Source of the DNA: JAOPZW01 sp963788935
GTDB taxonomy: Bacteria > Actinomycetota > Thermoleophilia > Solirubrobacterales > Solirubrobacteraceae
Assembly (NCBI GenBank): GCA_963788935.1
Contig: CAWBIM010000006.1
Coordinates: forward strand, 124,001-188,000
Length of the DNA: 64,000 bases
Direction of reading: 5' to 3'
The notes beneath the pieces are model-generated. The model was not told where the DNA came from. It was given only the letters and a program-made list of their open reading frames with translations, and did no database searches. Position numbers and translations under genes: made by a program. Of the stretch, positions 46,998-55,201 are shown piece after piece; the stretch's first letter is position 1; each line of letters begins with the position of its first letter.

Positions 46998-47447
46998 ATG
47001 GGCGGTCCGGCTCCACGTCAGGTGACCCTCGCGCACTCCGCGTCTGCGCCGGAGGAGCTGCGGACGGCCATGGAGGATCTCGTCGCGCCGCTGCGCCGGC
47101 GTGGCATCGAGGTCGTGCTCGGCGTCGCGGTCCTCGCGCCGGCCGAGGGCGCCGACCTGCTCGTCGAACAAGCGGCCGTCGCGATCCTCGAGAGCATCAC
47201 GGCGCGCACCGACGTGAGCCTCGTCGCGATCGGGCTGATCGAGCGACGCGGCTTCATCCGGCTGACCGTCGCCCACGACCGCCGGGGCGCGATCGCGGAG
47301 CGGCTCGTGCTCGACACGGAGGTGCGCGTGGCCGCCGATGCGCTCGCGTGCGCGGGCGGCTCGCTCGCCGTCGAGAGCGGCTCGCGCTTCGGCGCCCGCT
47401 ACACGGCGACGGTGCCCGCGACGCCGGACGCGCCGGCCCGCCGCTGA
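46998..47447 (+). CDS. Orphan protein resembling a histidine-kinase ATPase end
   Basis: A 149-residue protein. Its C-terminal half (VAADALACAGGSLAVESGSR, then FGARYTATVP) resembles the last strand pair of HATPase_c domains, where GGxLxVES and GTxxxxxxP follow the G2 box. The His box, N box and G1 motif are absent. It may be a degenerate sensor-kinase piece or an unrelated small fold. ATG at 46998 precedes the first predicted strand. Its last 49 bases overlap the convergent phosphoesterase gene. Confidence 0.45.
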   Translation: MGGPAPRQVTLAHSASAPEELRTAMEDLVAPLRRRGIEVVLGVAVLAPAEGADLLVEQAAVAILESITARTDVSLVAIGLIERRGFIRLTVAHDRRGAIAERLVLDTEVRVAADALACAGGSLAVESGSRFGARYTATVPATPDAPARR

Positions 47448-48163
47448 GCGGCCGCGACCGCGGGGCGCAGCGGCGCGCGCCGCCACGTCGCGACGCGGGC
47501 GTCGAGGTCGAGCTCGAGCCACGCCGCGCCGGCGCGCGCGTGGCGCGCGAGCGCCTCCGCCCACGTCCCGCGCGGCGGGAGCGTCGCGCCGACCGCGCCC
47601 GGGTTCAGCAGCCACTTGCCGTCCGTCAGCGCGAGCGGCCGGTCGACGTCGACCCGCACGGCCCGCACCGCGCCGTCCGGCGCCTCGTGCCAGGCGGCGG
47701 CGACGTGCGTGTGGCCGACGAGCCCGATCGGCGCGCGCTGGCGGGCGAGGCACGCCGCCGCGTTCGCCGGGCCGACGTACTCGCGGACGGGGTCGCGCGG
47801 GCTCGCGTGCCAGCACTGGACGCCGGCGCGGCGGCGGGCCGGCTTGAGGCCGCGCACCCAGTCGAGCAGCCCCGCGGCGCCGAGCGCGGCGGTGGCGAGC
47901 TCGAGCGAGAGCGGGCCCGCCGACCCCGGCGGCCCGAAGCGCGCGGGGTCGATCGACCCCGTGACCGCGAGATCGTGGTTGCCGCACATCGCGAGAGCGC
48001 ACGACTCGCGCACGAGCGTCGCGACCCGGACGGCGTCGACGCCGGTGCCGAACATGTCGCCGAGCGACCAGCACTCGTCGACGCCCGCGCGGCCGGCCGC
48101 CGCCAGGACCGTCTCGAGCGCCTCGGCGTGCGCGTGGATGTCGGCAAGGACGGCGACCTTCAC
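47399..48163 (-). CDS. Calcineurin-like metallophosphoesterase
   Basis: A 254-residue YfcE/MJ0936-type phosphodiesterase. Metal-binding motifs in order: VAVLADIHAHAEAL (Asp and His), SLGDMFGTGVD, MCGNHDLAV (Asn-His), CWHASPRDP (His) and GLVGHTHVA (His-x-His). NPGAVGAT is the end of the domain. It probably cleaves phosphodiesters or phosphomonoesters with two metal ions. GTG at 48163 begins the first strand. No partner gene gives the substrate. Confidence 0.8.
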   Translation of the reverse strand: MKVAVLADIHAHAEALETVLAAAGRAGVDECWSLGDMFGTGVDAVRVATLVRESCALAMCGNHDLAVTGSIDPARFGPPGSAGPLSLELATAALGAAGLLDWVRGLKPARRRAGVQCWHASPRDPVREYVGPANAAACLARQRAPIGLVGHTHVAAAWHEAPDGAVRAVRVDVDRPLALTDGKWLLNPGAVGATLPPRGTWAEALARHARAGAAWLELDLDARVATWRRAPLRPAVAAAQRRAGASGVAGTVAV

Positions 48164-48264
48164 GGGACGACCGTAGCGTTGCCGCGGCGGGACGTGGCGG
48201 ACGATCGGCTCCACCGGTGGGTGATCCCGCTCAAAGGCGCGGCCAACGCGCCGATCACGCCCGA

Positions 48265-50470
48265 GTGGACCGATCGACGACCAGACGCGTTCTCGCGAGC
48301 GCGGCGCTCCTCGCCGCGCTGCTGGCGTACGCGCGGCGCTCGGGCTCGGCCCGGCGCCGGCTACGCGGCCTGGCGCGACGGCTGGCTCGCCAACGTCGCG
48401 CTCGCGCTGCCCGGGGTCGTGTGCCTCGCCGGGCCGCGACGCCGGGCCCGAGCCGGTCGCCGCCGCGCTGTTCGGCCTCGGGATGCTCTCCTTCGCCGCC
48501 GGCGACCTCGCGTACGTCGCGGCGATCCAGTTCCAGGTCGAGCCGTCCGTCCCCTCGCCGGCGGACGTCGGCTACCTCGCCTTCTATCCGCTCGCCTGCG
48601 CCGGCGCTGTCGCGATGCTCCGCGACGCCCGGCGGCTCGGCGCGGCGATCTGGCTCGACGGCGCCGTCGGCGCGGCGGGCGCGGCGACCGTCCTCGCGCT
48701 CCTGATGAACCCGGTGCTCTCCGGCATCGCGGGCAACGCCGCCGGGGTCATGCGTCACCGGCGCGTACCCGGTCGGCGACCTGCTGCTCGTCTCGTGTCG
48801 CGGGCAGGTCGCCGTTCGCGGCCTGCGGGCGGGCGCGACGGAGTGGCTGGCCGCCGGGCTGCTCTGCTTCTGCGCCGCCGACGTCGTCTTCGCGCTCCGC
48901 GTCTCCGCCGGCGGCTACCAGGTCGGCACGATCCGGACGCGCTGTGGGCCGTCGGCCTCACCGTCATGGTCCACGCGCTCCGGCGGCCCGCGCCGGCCGC
49001 CCGCGCCGCGCGCGGGTCGGCCGCGATGCTCGCCGTCCCGCTCGTCGCGACCGCGTCGCGGTCGGGGCGCTGCTTGGGCGACCGGCGGCGGCGTGTCGCG
49101 CCTCGCCGTCGGCCTGGCGACCGCGACCCTCGCGCTCGCCGCGCTTCGGACGCTCGCCTCCTTCCGCGAGGTCCAGCGGCTCGCCGAGCCGCGTCAGGCG
49201 CGGACGACGACGTGACCGGCCTCGAGAACCGCCGCGCGCTCTACGAGGCGGCCGCGGCCCGCATCGCCGGCCGCCCCGCGACGGGCGCCTCGCGCTCCTG
49301 CTGCTCGACCTCGACGGCTTCAAGGAGATCAACGACGCGCTCGGCCACCACGTCGGCGACGTCGTGCTCCGTGAGGTCGCCGGGCGCCTCGCCGCACGCT
49401 CGCGCCCCGGCGACACGCTCGCCCGCCTCGGCGGCGACGAGTTCGCGGTCCTCGTCGACCTCACGCCGGGCGAGGACGCGGCGACGATCGCGCGCCGCGT
49501 GCTCGAGCGCGCTGCCGCGCCGGTCGAGATCGACGGCGTGACCATGCGCATCGGCGCCAGCGTCGGGATCGCCGAGCACCCCGAGGACGGCGGTGAGCTC
49601 GGGACGCTGCTGCGCCGCGCGGACATCGCGATGTACGCGGCCAAGCGCCGGCGCTCGGGTGTCGAGCGCTACGCCCCCGACCTCGACGGCCACAGCCGCA
49701 GCCGCCTCGAGGCGCTGCAGGAGCTCGGCGGCGCGCTCGCGGGCGACCAGCTCGTCCTCCACTACCAGCCCAAGAGCGACGTGGCCACCGGCCGCGTCAT
49801 CGGCGTCGAGGCGCTCGTACGCTGGGCGCATCCCGAGCGCGGCCTGCTGTTCCCCGACGCGTTCCTGCCGCTCGTCGAGCAGAGCGGGCGCACGCGCGAG
49901 CTCACCGACGCCGTGCTCACGCTCGCCGTGACGCAGGCGGAGGCCTGGCGCGCCGTCGGCCTCGACCTGCCGATCGCCGTCAACCTCGCCGCGGACGACC
50001 TCCTCGACGACGCCCTGCCGGCCCGCATCGGCGCGCTGCTCGACGCCCACGGGCTGACGCCCGACGCACTCGCCGTCGAGATCACGGAGGGCTCGCTGAT
50101 GGCCGACCGCGAGCGCGGCGCGCGGACCGTGACGGCCCTGCGCGCGCTCGGGATCGCCGTCGCGATCGACGACTACGGCACCGGCTACAGCTCGCTCGCC
50201 TATCTCCGCGACCTCGCGGTCGACGAGCTCAAGATCGACCGCTCGTTCGTCGCCGAGCTCGCCGGCAACGACCGCGACGCGGCGATCGTCCGTTCCACGA
50301 TCGACCTCGCGCACGCGCTCGACGTCGCCGTCGTGGCCGAGGGCGTCGAGGACTCAGGCGCGCTCGAGGTGCTCGGGGCGATGGGCTGCGACCGGGCGCA
50401 GGGCTATCACCTGGGCCGGCCGATGCCGCCCGAGGCGCTCGCGAGCGCGCTCGCCGCCGCGCCCGCCTGA
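48265..50470 (+). CDS. Membrane GGDEF-EAL protein, several frame changes
   Basis: The first ~270 codons encode about eight membrane helices (VLASAALLAALLAYA, FGLGMLSFAAGDLAYVAAI, AGLLCFCAADVVFALRVSAG) like a MASE-type sensor. The frame moves several times between ~48320 and ~49280. From 49290 on it is clean: GGDEF domain with FKEINDALGHHVGD, an inhibitory RPGD five residues before an intact GGDEF (LARLGGDEFAVLV), then an EAL domain with VIGVEALVRWAHPE, AIDDYGTGYSSLAYL, DELKIDRSFVAEL and VVAEGVEDSG. It should make and/or cleave cyclic di-GMP. Both motifs are intact, so neither activity can be excluded. Confidence 0.8.
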
Positions 50471-50488
50471 GCCCTTCCGCGGCGTCCT

Positions 50489-51004
50489 ATGCTCCCCGGC
50501 ATGCCCACCGCCTGCGAGCACGTCGAAGAGGTCCGCCACGACTGGGAGCCCGCGCAGAACCCGATCTGCGAGGAGTGCGCGAAGGAGGGTCACACCGAGT
50601 GGGTGAGCCTCCGCCGATGCCTGACTGCGGGCACGTCGGGATGCTGCGACTCGAGCCCCGGCGTGCACGCGACCGGCCACCACCGCGCCACGGAGCACCC
50701 GATGGTCGAGACGCTCCAGCCCGGCCAGGACTGGGTGTGGTGCTACGTCGACGAGATCACGCTGCGTCCGGCCGAGGGCGACTGGCAGCAGGTCGATCTC
50801 TTCTACGAGATCGGCGTCGCGTACATGGGCGACCACCTCGCCGCCGGCGGGGACACCGGCGTCGCCGAGGACTTCACGATGGAGAAGGGCTTCCCGCTCG
50901 GCCGCTGGGCGGCCGAGATGCGCCGCCGCCACGCCGCGGGTGAGCTCGGCGACGAGCAGGTCGCGGCGATCGAGGCGCTCGACGGCTGGCGCTGGGCGGC
51001 CTGA
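50489..51004 (+). CDS. UBP-type zinc-finger protein with helicase-associated-like C-terminus
   Basis: A 171-residue protein. The first ~75 residues are a UBP zinc finger (ICEECAKEGHTEWVSLRRCL, then SGCCDSSPGVHATGHHRATE), with the Cys/His spacing of the ZnF-UBP family that in eukaryotes binds free ubiquitin C-termini. Bacterial copies are small and of unknown role. The C-terminal ~90 residues end in LGRWAAEMRRRHAAGELGDE and LDGWRW, matching the helicase-associated (HA) domain pattern. The fusion suggests a nucleic-acid or protein-tag binder. ATG at 50501 is a possible alternative start. Convergent with the unfoldase gene. Confidence 0.65.
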   Translation: MLPGMPTACEHVEEVRHDWEPAQNPICEECAKEGHTEWVSLRRCLTAGTSGCCDSSPGVHATGHHRATEHPMVETLQPGQDWVWCYVDEITLRPAEGDWQQVDLFYEIGVAYMGDHLAAGGDTGVAEDFTMEKGFPLGRWAAEMRRRHAAGELGDEQVAAIEALDGWRWAA

Positions 51005-51023
51005 GCGGCGGCGCAGACGCGAA

Positions 51024-51058
51024 ACCGCCCGCCGCGGCGCGGGGCCGGGGCGGGCGGT
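51024..51058. terminator. Bidirectional hairpin terminator
   Basis: ACCGCCCGCC (51024-51033) and GGCGGGCGGT (51049-51058) pair exactly around a 15-base GC-rich loop. It lies between two convergent genes, 19 bases after the zinc-finger gene and 29 after the unfoldase stop, with A-rich and T-containing flanks. Confidence 0.6.
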
Positions 51059-51087
51059 CGGTTCGCAGGGGCCTGCGCCGGGGTCGA

Positions 51088-53286
51088 TCAGGCGCGGGCG
51101 GGCTCGCGCTCGGGCGCGGGGGCCGGAGCCGCGAGCGTCTCGAGGGCGATCGCGCCGTCCTCGCCGTCGCTCGCCCGGACCGTCGCGCCGTCGACGATCC
51201 GGCCGTCGAGGATCGCGCGGGTCAGCGCCTTCTCGAGCGTGCGCCGGATGTGGCGCTTCAGCGGCCGGGCGCCGAACTCCTCGTCGAAGCCCTCGCGGGC
51301 CAGGCGCTCGACGAGCGCCGGGTCGACCTCGAGCACGATCCCGCGCTCGTCGCGGAGCCGCTCGGCGATCTGCGCGCACATCAGCGCGCCGATGCGCTCG
51401 ACCTGCTCGACGGCCAGCGGCGAGAACGCCACGATCTCGTCGATCCGGTTGAGGAACTCGGGCAGGAACGCGCTCTTGGCCGCGGCCCGCATCCGCTCGG
51501 CGTCGGCCGCCGGCGCGGCGGCGGTGAAGCCGACCGCGCGCTTGGCCTTCGCGCCGCCGAGGTTCGACGTCATGACCAGCACCGTGTTCGAGAAGTCCAC
51601 GGTGCGGCCCTCGCCGTCGGTCAGGCGGCCGTCGTCCATGACCTGCAGGAGCACGTTCCACACGTCCGGGTGCGCCTTCTCGATCTCGTCGAGGAGGATC
51701 ACCGAGTACGGGCGGCGGCGCACCGGCTCGGACAGCTGGCCGCCGTCGCCGTAGCCGACGTAGCCGGGCGGCGAGCCGATCAGCCGCGCGACCGTGTGCG
51801 GCTCGCGGTACTCGGACATGTCGATGCGCACGAGCGCCTTCTCGGTCGCGAACAGCCGCTCCGCGAGCGCCTTGACGAGCTCGGTCTTGCCGACGCCCGT
51901 CGGGCCGAGGAACAGGAACGTGCCGAGCGGGCGGTCGCCCTCGGCCAGCCCGACGCGGGCGCGGCGGACCGTGTCGGAGACGAGCTCGACGGCCTCCTCC
52001 TGGCCGATGACGCGGCGGTGGAGGTCCTCCTCGAGCGTGTGCAGGCGCTCGAGCTCGCCGGCGACGAGCTCGCCCACCGGGATGCCGGTGCGGGCGGCCA
52101 CGACGGCGGCGACGTCGGTCTCGCCGACGACCGGGCGGGTCGCGTCGGCGTCGGTCTCGCCGTCCGCGCCCTCGGTCGCCGTCGTCAGGCCGGCGTGGAG
52201 CTCGTCCGCGCGGGCCTTCAGCTCGGCGGCGCGCTCGTACTCCTCGGCCATCACGGCGGCGTCCTTCTGGGCGTCGAGCTCGGCGAGCTCGGCCTTCAGC
52301 GCCTCGAGGCTCGACCCGGACGGCCCGGAGCGCAGCCGGACCTTCGCGGCGGCCTGGTCGATCAGGTCGATCGCCTTGTCCGGCAGGTGGTACTCGGTCA
52401 CGTAGCGGTCCGACAGCCGCGCCGCGGCGACGAGGGCCTCGTCGGCGATCGTCGCCTCGTGGTGGGCCTCGTAGGCCTCGCGCAGGCCGCGCAGGATCGC
52501 GACGGTGTCCTCGACCGACGGCTCCTCGACGGTGACCGCCGAGAAGCGGCGGGCGAGCGCGCCGTCGCGCTCGATCCTGCGGTACTCGGCCAGCGTGGTC
52601 GCGCCGATGACGCGCACCTCACCGCGGGCCAGCAGCGGCTTGAGCATGTTCGCGGCGTCCATCGCGCCCTCGGCGTTGCCGGCGCCGAGAATCGTGTGGA
52701 GCTCGTCGACGAACAGCAGGATCCGCCCCTCGGAGGCCACGGCCTCCTCGAGCGCGGCCTTGAAGCGCTGCTCGAACTGCCCGCGGTACTGGGTGCCCGC
52801 GAGCATCCCGGCGAGGTCGACGGCGACGACGCGCGTGCCGGCGAGCGTCGCGGGCACCTCGCCCTCGACGATCCGGCGGGCGAGGCCCTCGACGATCGCG
52901 GTCTTGCCGACGCCGGCCTCGCCGATGAGGACGGCGTTGTTCTTGCGCCGGCGGGCGAGGATCTCGACCGTCTGCTCGATCTCGGGCTCGCGCCCGATCA
53001 CGGCGTCGATGCGGCCCTCGCGGGCGTCGGCGGTCAGGTCACGGCCGAACTCGTCGAGCGCGGGGGTGTCGCTCTCGGGCTCGCCGTCACGGCGCGTGTC
53101 CTGGGGGTTCGCGGGCATCGCCGCGCCGCGCGCCATGAGCTCGCTCGCGCACCGCTCGCAGAGCGCGACCGGGGTCGGTCCGCTCTGGGTGTTGACGACC
53201 ATCCGGGTGGTCCCGGGACGGCGGCCGCAGACCGCGCACACCGAGACGCCGGCGGCGCGGGGGAAGTTCTGGGGTGTGTCAGGCAT
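51088..53286 (-). CDS. ClpE/ClpC-like AAA+ unfoldase with N-terminal zinc finger
   Basis: The 732-residue protein has two AAA+ modules. D1: GEAGVGKTAIVEGLA (Walker A), VDELHTILGAG. D2: GPTGVGKTELVKAL, ILLDEIEKAHPDVWNVLLQ, NRIDEIVAFSPL. A UVR-type coiled coil (EYERAAELKARADELHAGL, ~335) lies between, as in ClpC/ClpE. Instead of a Clp N-terminal domain it has a C4 zinc finger (CAVCGRRPGT, CERCASELM; Cys ~17, 20, 43, 46), the ClpE layout. The C-terminal LKRHIRRTLEKALTRAIL is typical of ClpP-partnering unfoldases. It would feed unfolded proteins to ClpP. Upstream palindromes suggest stress control. Confidence 0.8.
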   Translation of the reverse strand: MPDTPQNFPRAAGVSVCAVCGRRPGTTRMVVNTQSGPTPVALCERCASELMARGAAMPANPQDTRRDGEPESDTPALDEFGRDLTADAREGRIDAVIGREPEIEQTVEILARRRKNNAVLIGEAGVGKTAIVEGLARRIVEGEVPATLAGTRVVAVDLAGMLAGTQYRGQFEQRFKAALEEAVASEGRILLFVDELHTILGAGNAEGAMDAANMLKPLLARGEVRVIGATTLAEYRRIERDGALARRFSAVTVEEPSVEDTVAILRGLREAYEAHHEATIADEALVAAARLSDRYVTEYHLPDKAIDLIDQAAAKVRLRSGPSGSSLEALKAELAELDAQKDAAVMAEEYERAAELKARADELHAGLTTATEGADGETDADATRPVVGETDVAAVVAARTGIPVGELVAGELERLHTLEEDLHRRVIGQEEAVELVSDTVRRARVGLAEGDRPLGTFLFLGPTGVGKTELVKALAERLFATEKALVRIDMSEYREPHTVARLIGSPPGYVGYGDGGQLSEPVRRRPYSVILLDEIEKAHPDVWNVLLQVMDDGRLTDGEGRTVDFSNTVLVMTSNLGGAKAKRAVGFTAAAPAADAERMRAAAKSAFLPEFLNRIDEIVAFSPLAVEQVERIGALMCAQIAERLRDERGIVLEVDPALVERLAREGFDEEFGARPLKRHIRRTLEKALTRAILDGRIVDGATVRASDGEDGAIALETLAAPAPAPEREPARA

Positions 53287-53310
53287 AGGCTCTCTTGCGT
53301 AGGAAGAAAT

Positions 53311-53350
53311 CTCAGTCTGAGTGACTGAGCTTACTGTACGTAAGTTGAGT
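53311..53350. promoter_or_regulatory. Two overlapping inverted repeats upstream of the unfoldase gene
   Basis: CTCAGTC-TGAGT-GACTGAG (53311-53329) is an exact inverted repeat. ACTGAGCTTAC (53324-53334) and GTAAGTTGAGT (53340-53350) form a second with 9 of 11 matches. They lie 25-64 bases upstream of the unfoldase start in unusually AT-rich DNA. They do not match the HspR (CTTGAGT-N7-ACTCAAG), CtsR or ClgR boxes exactly, but the ACTCA/TGAGT element recalls HspR sites. Confidence 0.45.
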
Positions 53351-53369
53351 CCTCGGACCCGGGCGTGCG

Positions 53370-54263
53370 TTACGCCGCGAGCGCGATCGCCCGGGCCGCG
53401 AGCTCATTGCCCGCGGCCAGCGCGTCCGCCGGATCGGCGCCGCGCAGCCACGCCGCGAGGAAGCCGGCGGTGAACGCGTCGCCTGCGCCGGTCGTGTCCG
53501 CGACCGGGCCTGGCGCCGCGGCCGCAGCCGCGACGACCGCCGTCCCGTCCGTCCATACCGCGCCCTCCGCGCCGAGCGTGACGACGACCTCGCGGGCCCG
53601 GGCCGCGAGCGCGCGCGCCGCCGCGACCGGGTCGTCCTCCGGCGCGCCGAGGACCAGCGCCTCGTCGCGGTTGGGGAGCAGGACGTCGAGCGGACCGGCG
53701 AGGTCGAGCAGTCGCGCGGCCCCGAACGCGGCGAGCGGCGCGGCCGAGGACGGGTCGAGCGACACCGTCATGCCGGCGGCCCGGGCGCGGGCGAGCGCCG
53801 CGGTCGCGGCCGCCCGCGACGGGCCGTCGCGCAGCAGCGGGTACGCCACGAGGTGGAGGTGCGCGCCGGCGACGAACGCGTCCTCGGGGAGGTCGCTCTC
53901 GGACAACGCGGCGTTCGCCCCCGCGTCGGGGAGCATCGAGCGCTCGCCGTCCGGCGCGACGAGCACGACGCAGGTGCCGGTCGGCAGCGCCTGGTCGGTC
54001 GCCACCCGCGTGTCGACGCCGTGGCCACGCAACCGCTCCGCCGCTCCGCGGCCCGCCTCGTCGTCGCCGGCGCGCGCGACGAGCGTCACCGCCGCGCCCG
54101 CGACCGCGAGCCACGCGGCGACGTTCGCCCCCGCGCCGCCCGGCCGCGTGCGCACCAGCGCGGGCGTGTCGCTCCCCGCCGCGAGCGGCGCGGCCATGCG
54201 CGCGACGACGTCGACCATGAGGTCGCCGAGGACGACGACCGGCCGGCCGCCGGGGGCGCTCAA
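53370..54263 (-). CDS. psuK: PfkB-family sugar kinase, likely pseudouridine kinase
   Basis: A 297-residue PfkB/ribokinase-type kinase. VVLGDLMVDVVARMAAPL at the start, RPGGAGANVAAWLAVAGA (first signature) and DTTGAGDAFTAGFLAAWLRG (second signature, with the catalytic Asp) are intact. The start is TTG at 54263, overlapping the psuG stop (TTGA). Next to psuG it probably phosphorylates pseudouridine, making pseudouridine 5'-phosphate for the glycosidase. Some psuK and psuG copies are fused; here they are separate but overlapping. Confidence 0.75.
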   Translation of the reverse strand: MSAPGGRPVVVLGDLMVDVVARMAAPLAAGSDTPALVRTRPGGAGANVAAWLAVAGAAVTLVARAGDDEAGRGAAERLRGHGVDTRVATDQALPTGTCVVLVAPDGERSMLPDAGANAALSESDLPEDAFVAGAHLHLVAYPLLRDGPSRAAATAALARARAAGMTVSLDPSSAAPLAAFGAARLLDLAGPLDVLLPNRDEALVLGAPEDDPVAAARALAARAREVVVTLGAEGAVWTDGTAVVAAAAAAPGPVADTTGAGDAFTAGFLAAWLRGADPADALAAGNELAARAIALAA

Positions 54264-55180
54264 GACCCGGCCCGCGCCGCCGCGATCTGCCCCGCCAGCG
54301 CGGCGTTGCGCAGCACGAGGCGCACGTTCGCGGCGAGGCTCGCGCCGCCGGTCTCGCGGTGGAAGCGGTCGAGGAGGAACGGGGTGACGTCGCGGCCCGC
54401 GACCCCGGCGGCGGCCGCCGCCTCGAGGCTCTCGCGCAGCACGCGGTCGTGGAGCGCCGGGTCGAGCTGCTCGCCGCCGGGCAGCGGGTTGGCGACGACG
54501 ATGGCGCGGTCGCCGAGACCGAGGTCGTCGCGGGCGCGCGCGACCGCCGCGACGTCCTCGGGCGTCTCGACGCGCCAGCCGACGGGATGGCCCGAGTCGC
54601 TGAGGTAGAAGCCGGGGAACGCGTCGGTCCGGTAGCCGACGACGGTGACGTTCAGGGTCTCGAGCCGTTCGAGCGTCGCGCCGACGTCGAGGATCGACTT
54701 CACCCCGGCGCACACGACGACGATCCCCGTCCGCGCGAGCGTCGTGAGGTCGGCCGACTCGTCCCACGTCTCGCGCGCGCCGCGGTGCACGCCGCCGAGG
54801 CCGCCGGTCGCGAACACGCCGATCCCCGCCCGCGCGGCGAGGTGCGCGGTCGAGGCGACCGTCGTCGCCGCGTCGATGCCCCGTGCCACGGCCGGCGCGA
54901 GGTCGCGGACGCCCGCCTTGACGACGTCGTCGCCGAGGGCGATCGCCGCGAGCGCGTCCTCGTCGAGGCCGATCCGCACCGTCCCGCCGACGACCGCGAT
55001 CGTCGCGGGGACCGCGCCGGACTCCCGGACGGCGGCCTCGGCCTCGCGCGCGACGCGGAGGTTGTCGGGCGCCGGCAGGCCGTGCGCGATGAGCGTGCTC
55101 TCGAGCGCGACGACGCCGCGCCCGGCGCGCAGGGCCTCGGCCACTTCGGGGTCGACGATCACGCGCGGGGAGGATGCCAC
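54260..55180 (-). CDS. psuG: Pseudouridine-5'-phosphate glycosidase
   Basis: The 306-residue protein matches PsuG/YeiN: VVALESTLIAHGLPAPDN at the start, ATIAVVGGTVRIGLDED, then TVASTAHLAARAGIGVFATG, GGLGGVHRGARETWDESADL, VVCAGVKSILDVGATLERLE (the catalytic Lys is in the VKSI segment), and ANPLPGGEQLDP. It breaks the C-C glycosidic bond of pseudouridine 5'-phosphate to uracil and ribose 5-phosphate with Mn. It lies between the MFS transporter and the kinase gene on the same strand and is probably in one operon with both. Confidence 0.9.
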   Translation of the reverse strand: MASSPRVIVDPEVAEALRAGRGVVALESTLIAHGLPAPDNLRVAREAEAAVRESGAVPATIAVVGGTVRIGLDEDALAAIALGDDVVKAGVRDLAPAVARGIDAATTVASTAHLAARAGIGVFATGGLGGVHRGARETWDESADLTTLARTGIVVVCAGVKSILDVGATLERLETLNVTVVGYRTDAFPGFYLSDSGHPVGWRVETPEDVAAVARARDDLGLGDRAIVVANPLPGGEQLDPALHDRVLRESLEAAAAAGVAGRDVTPFLLDRFHRETGGASLAANVRLVLRNAALAGQIAAARAGS

Positions 55181-55201
55181 CCCGCGCGCGTCGCCGGAGC
55201 C

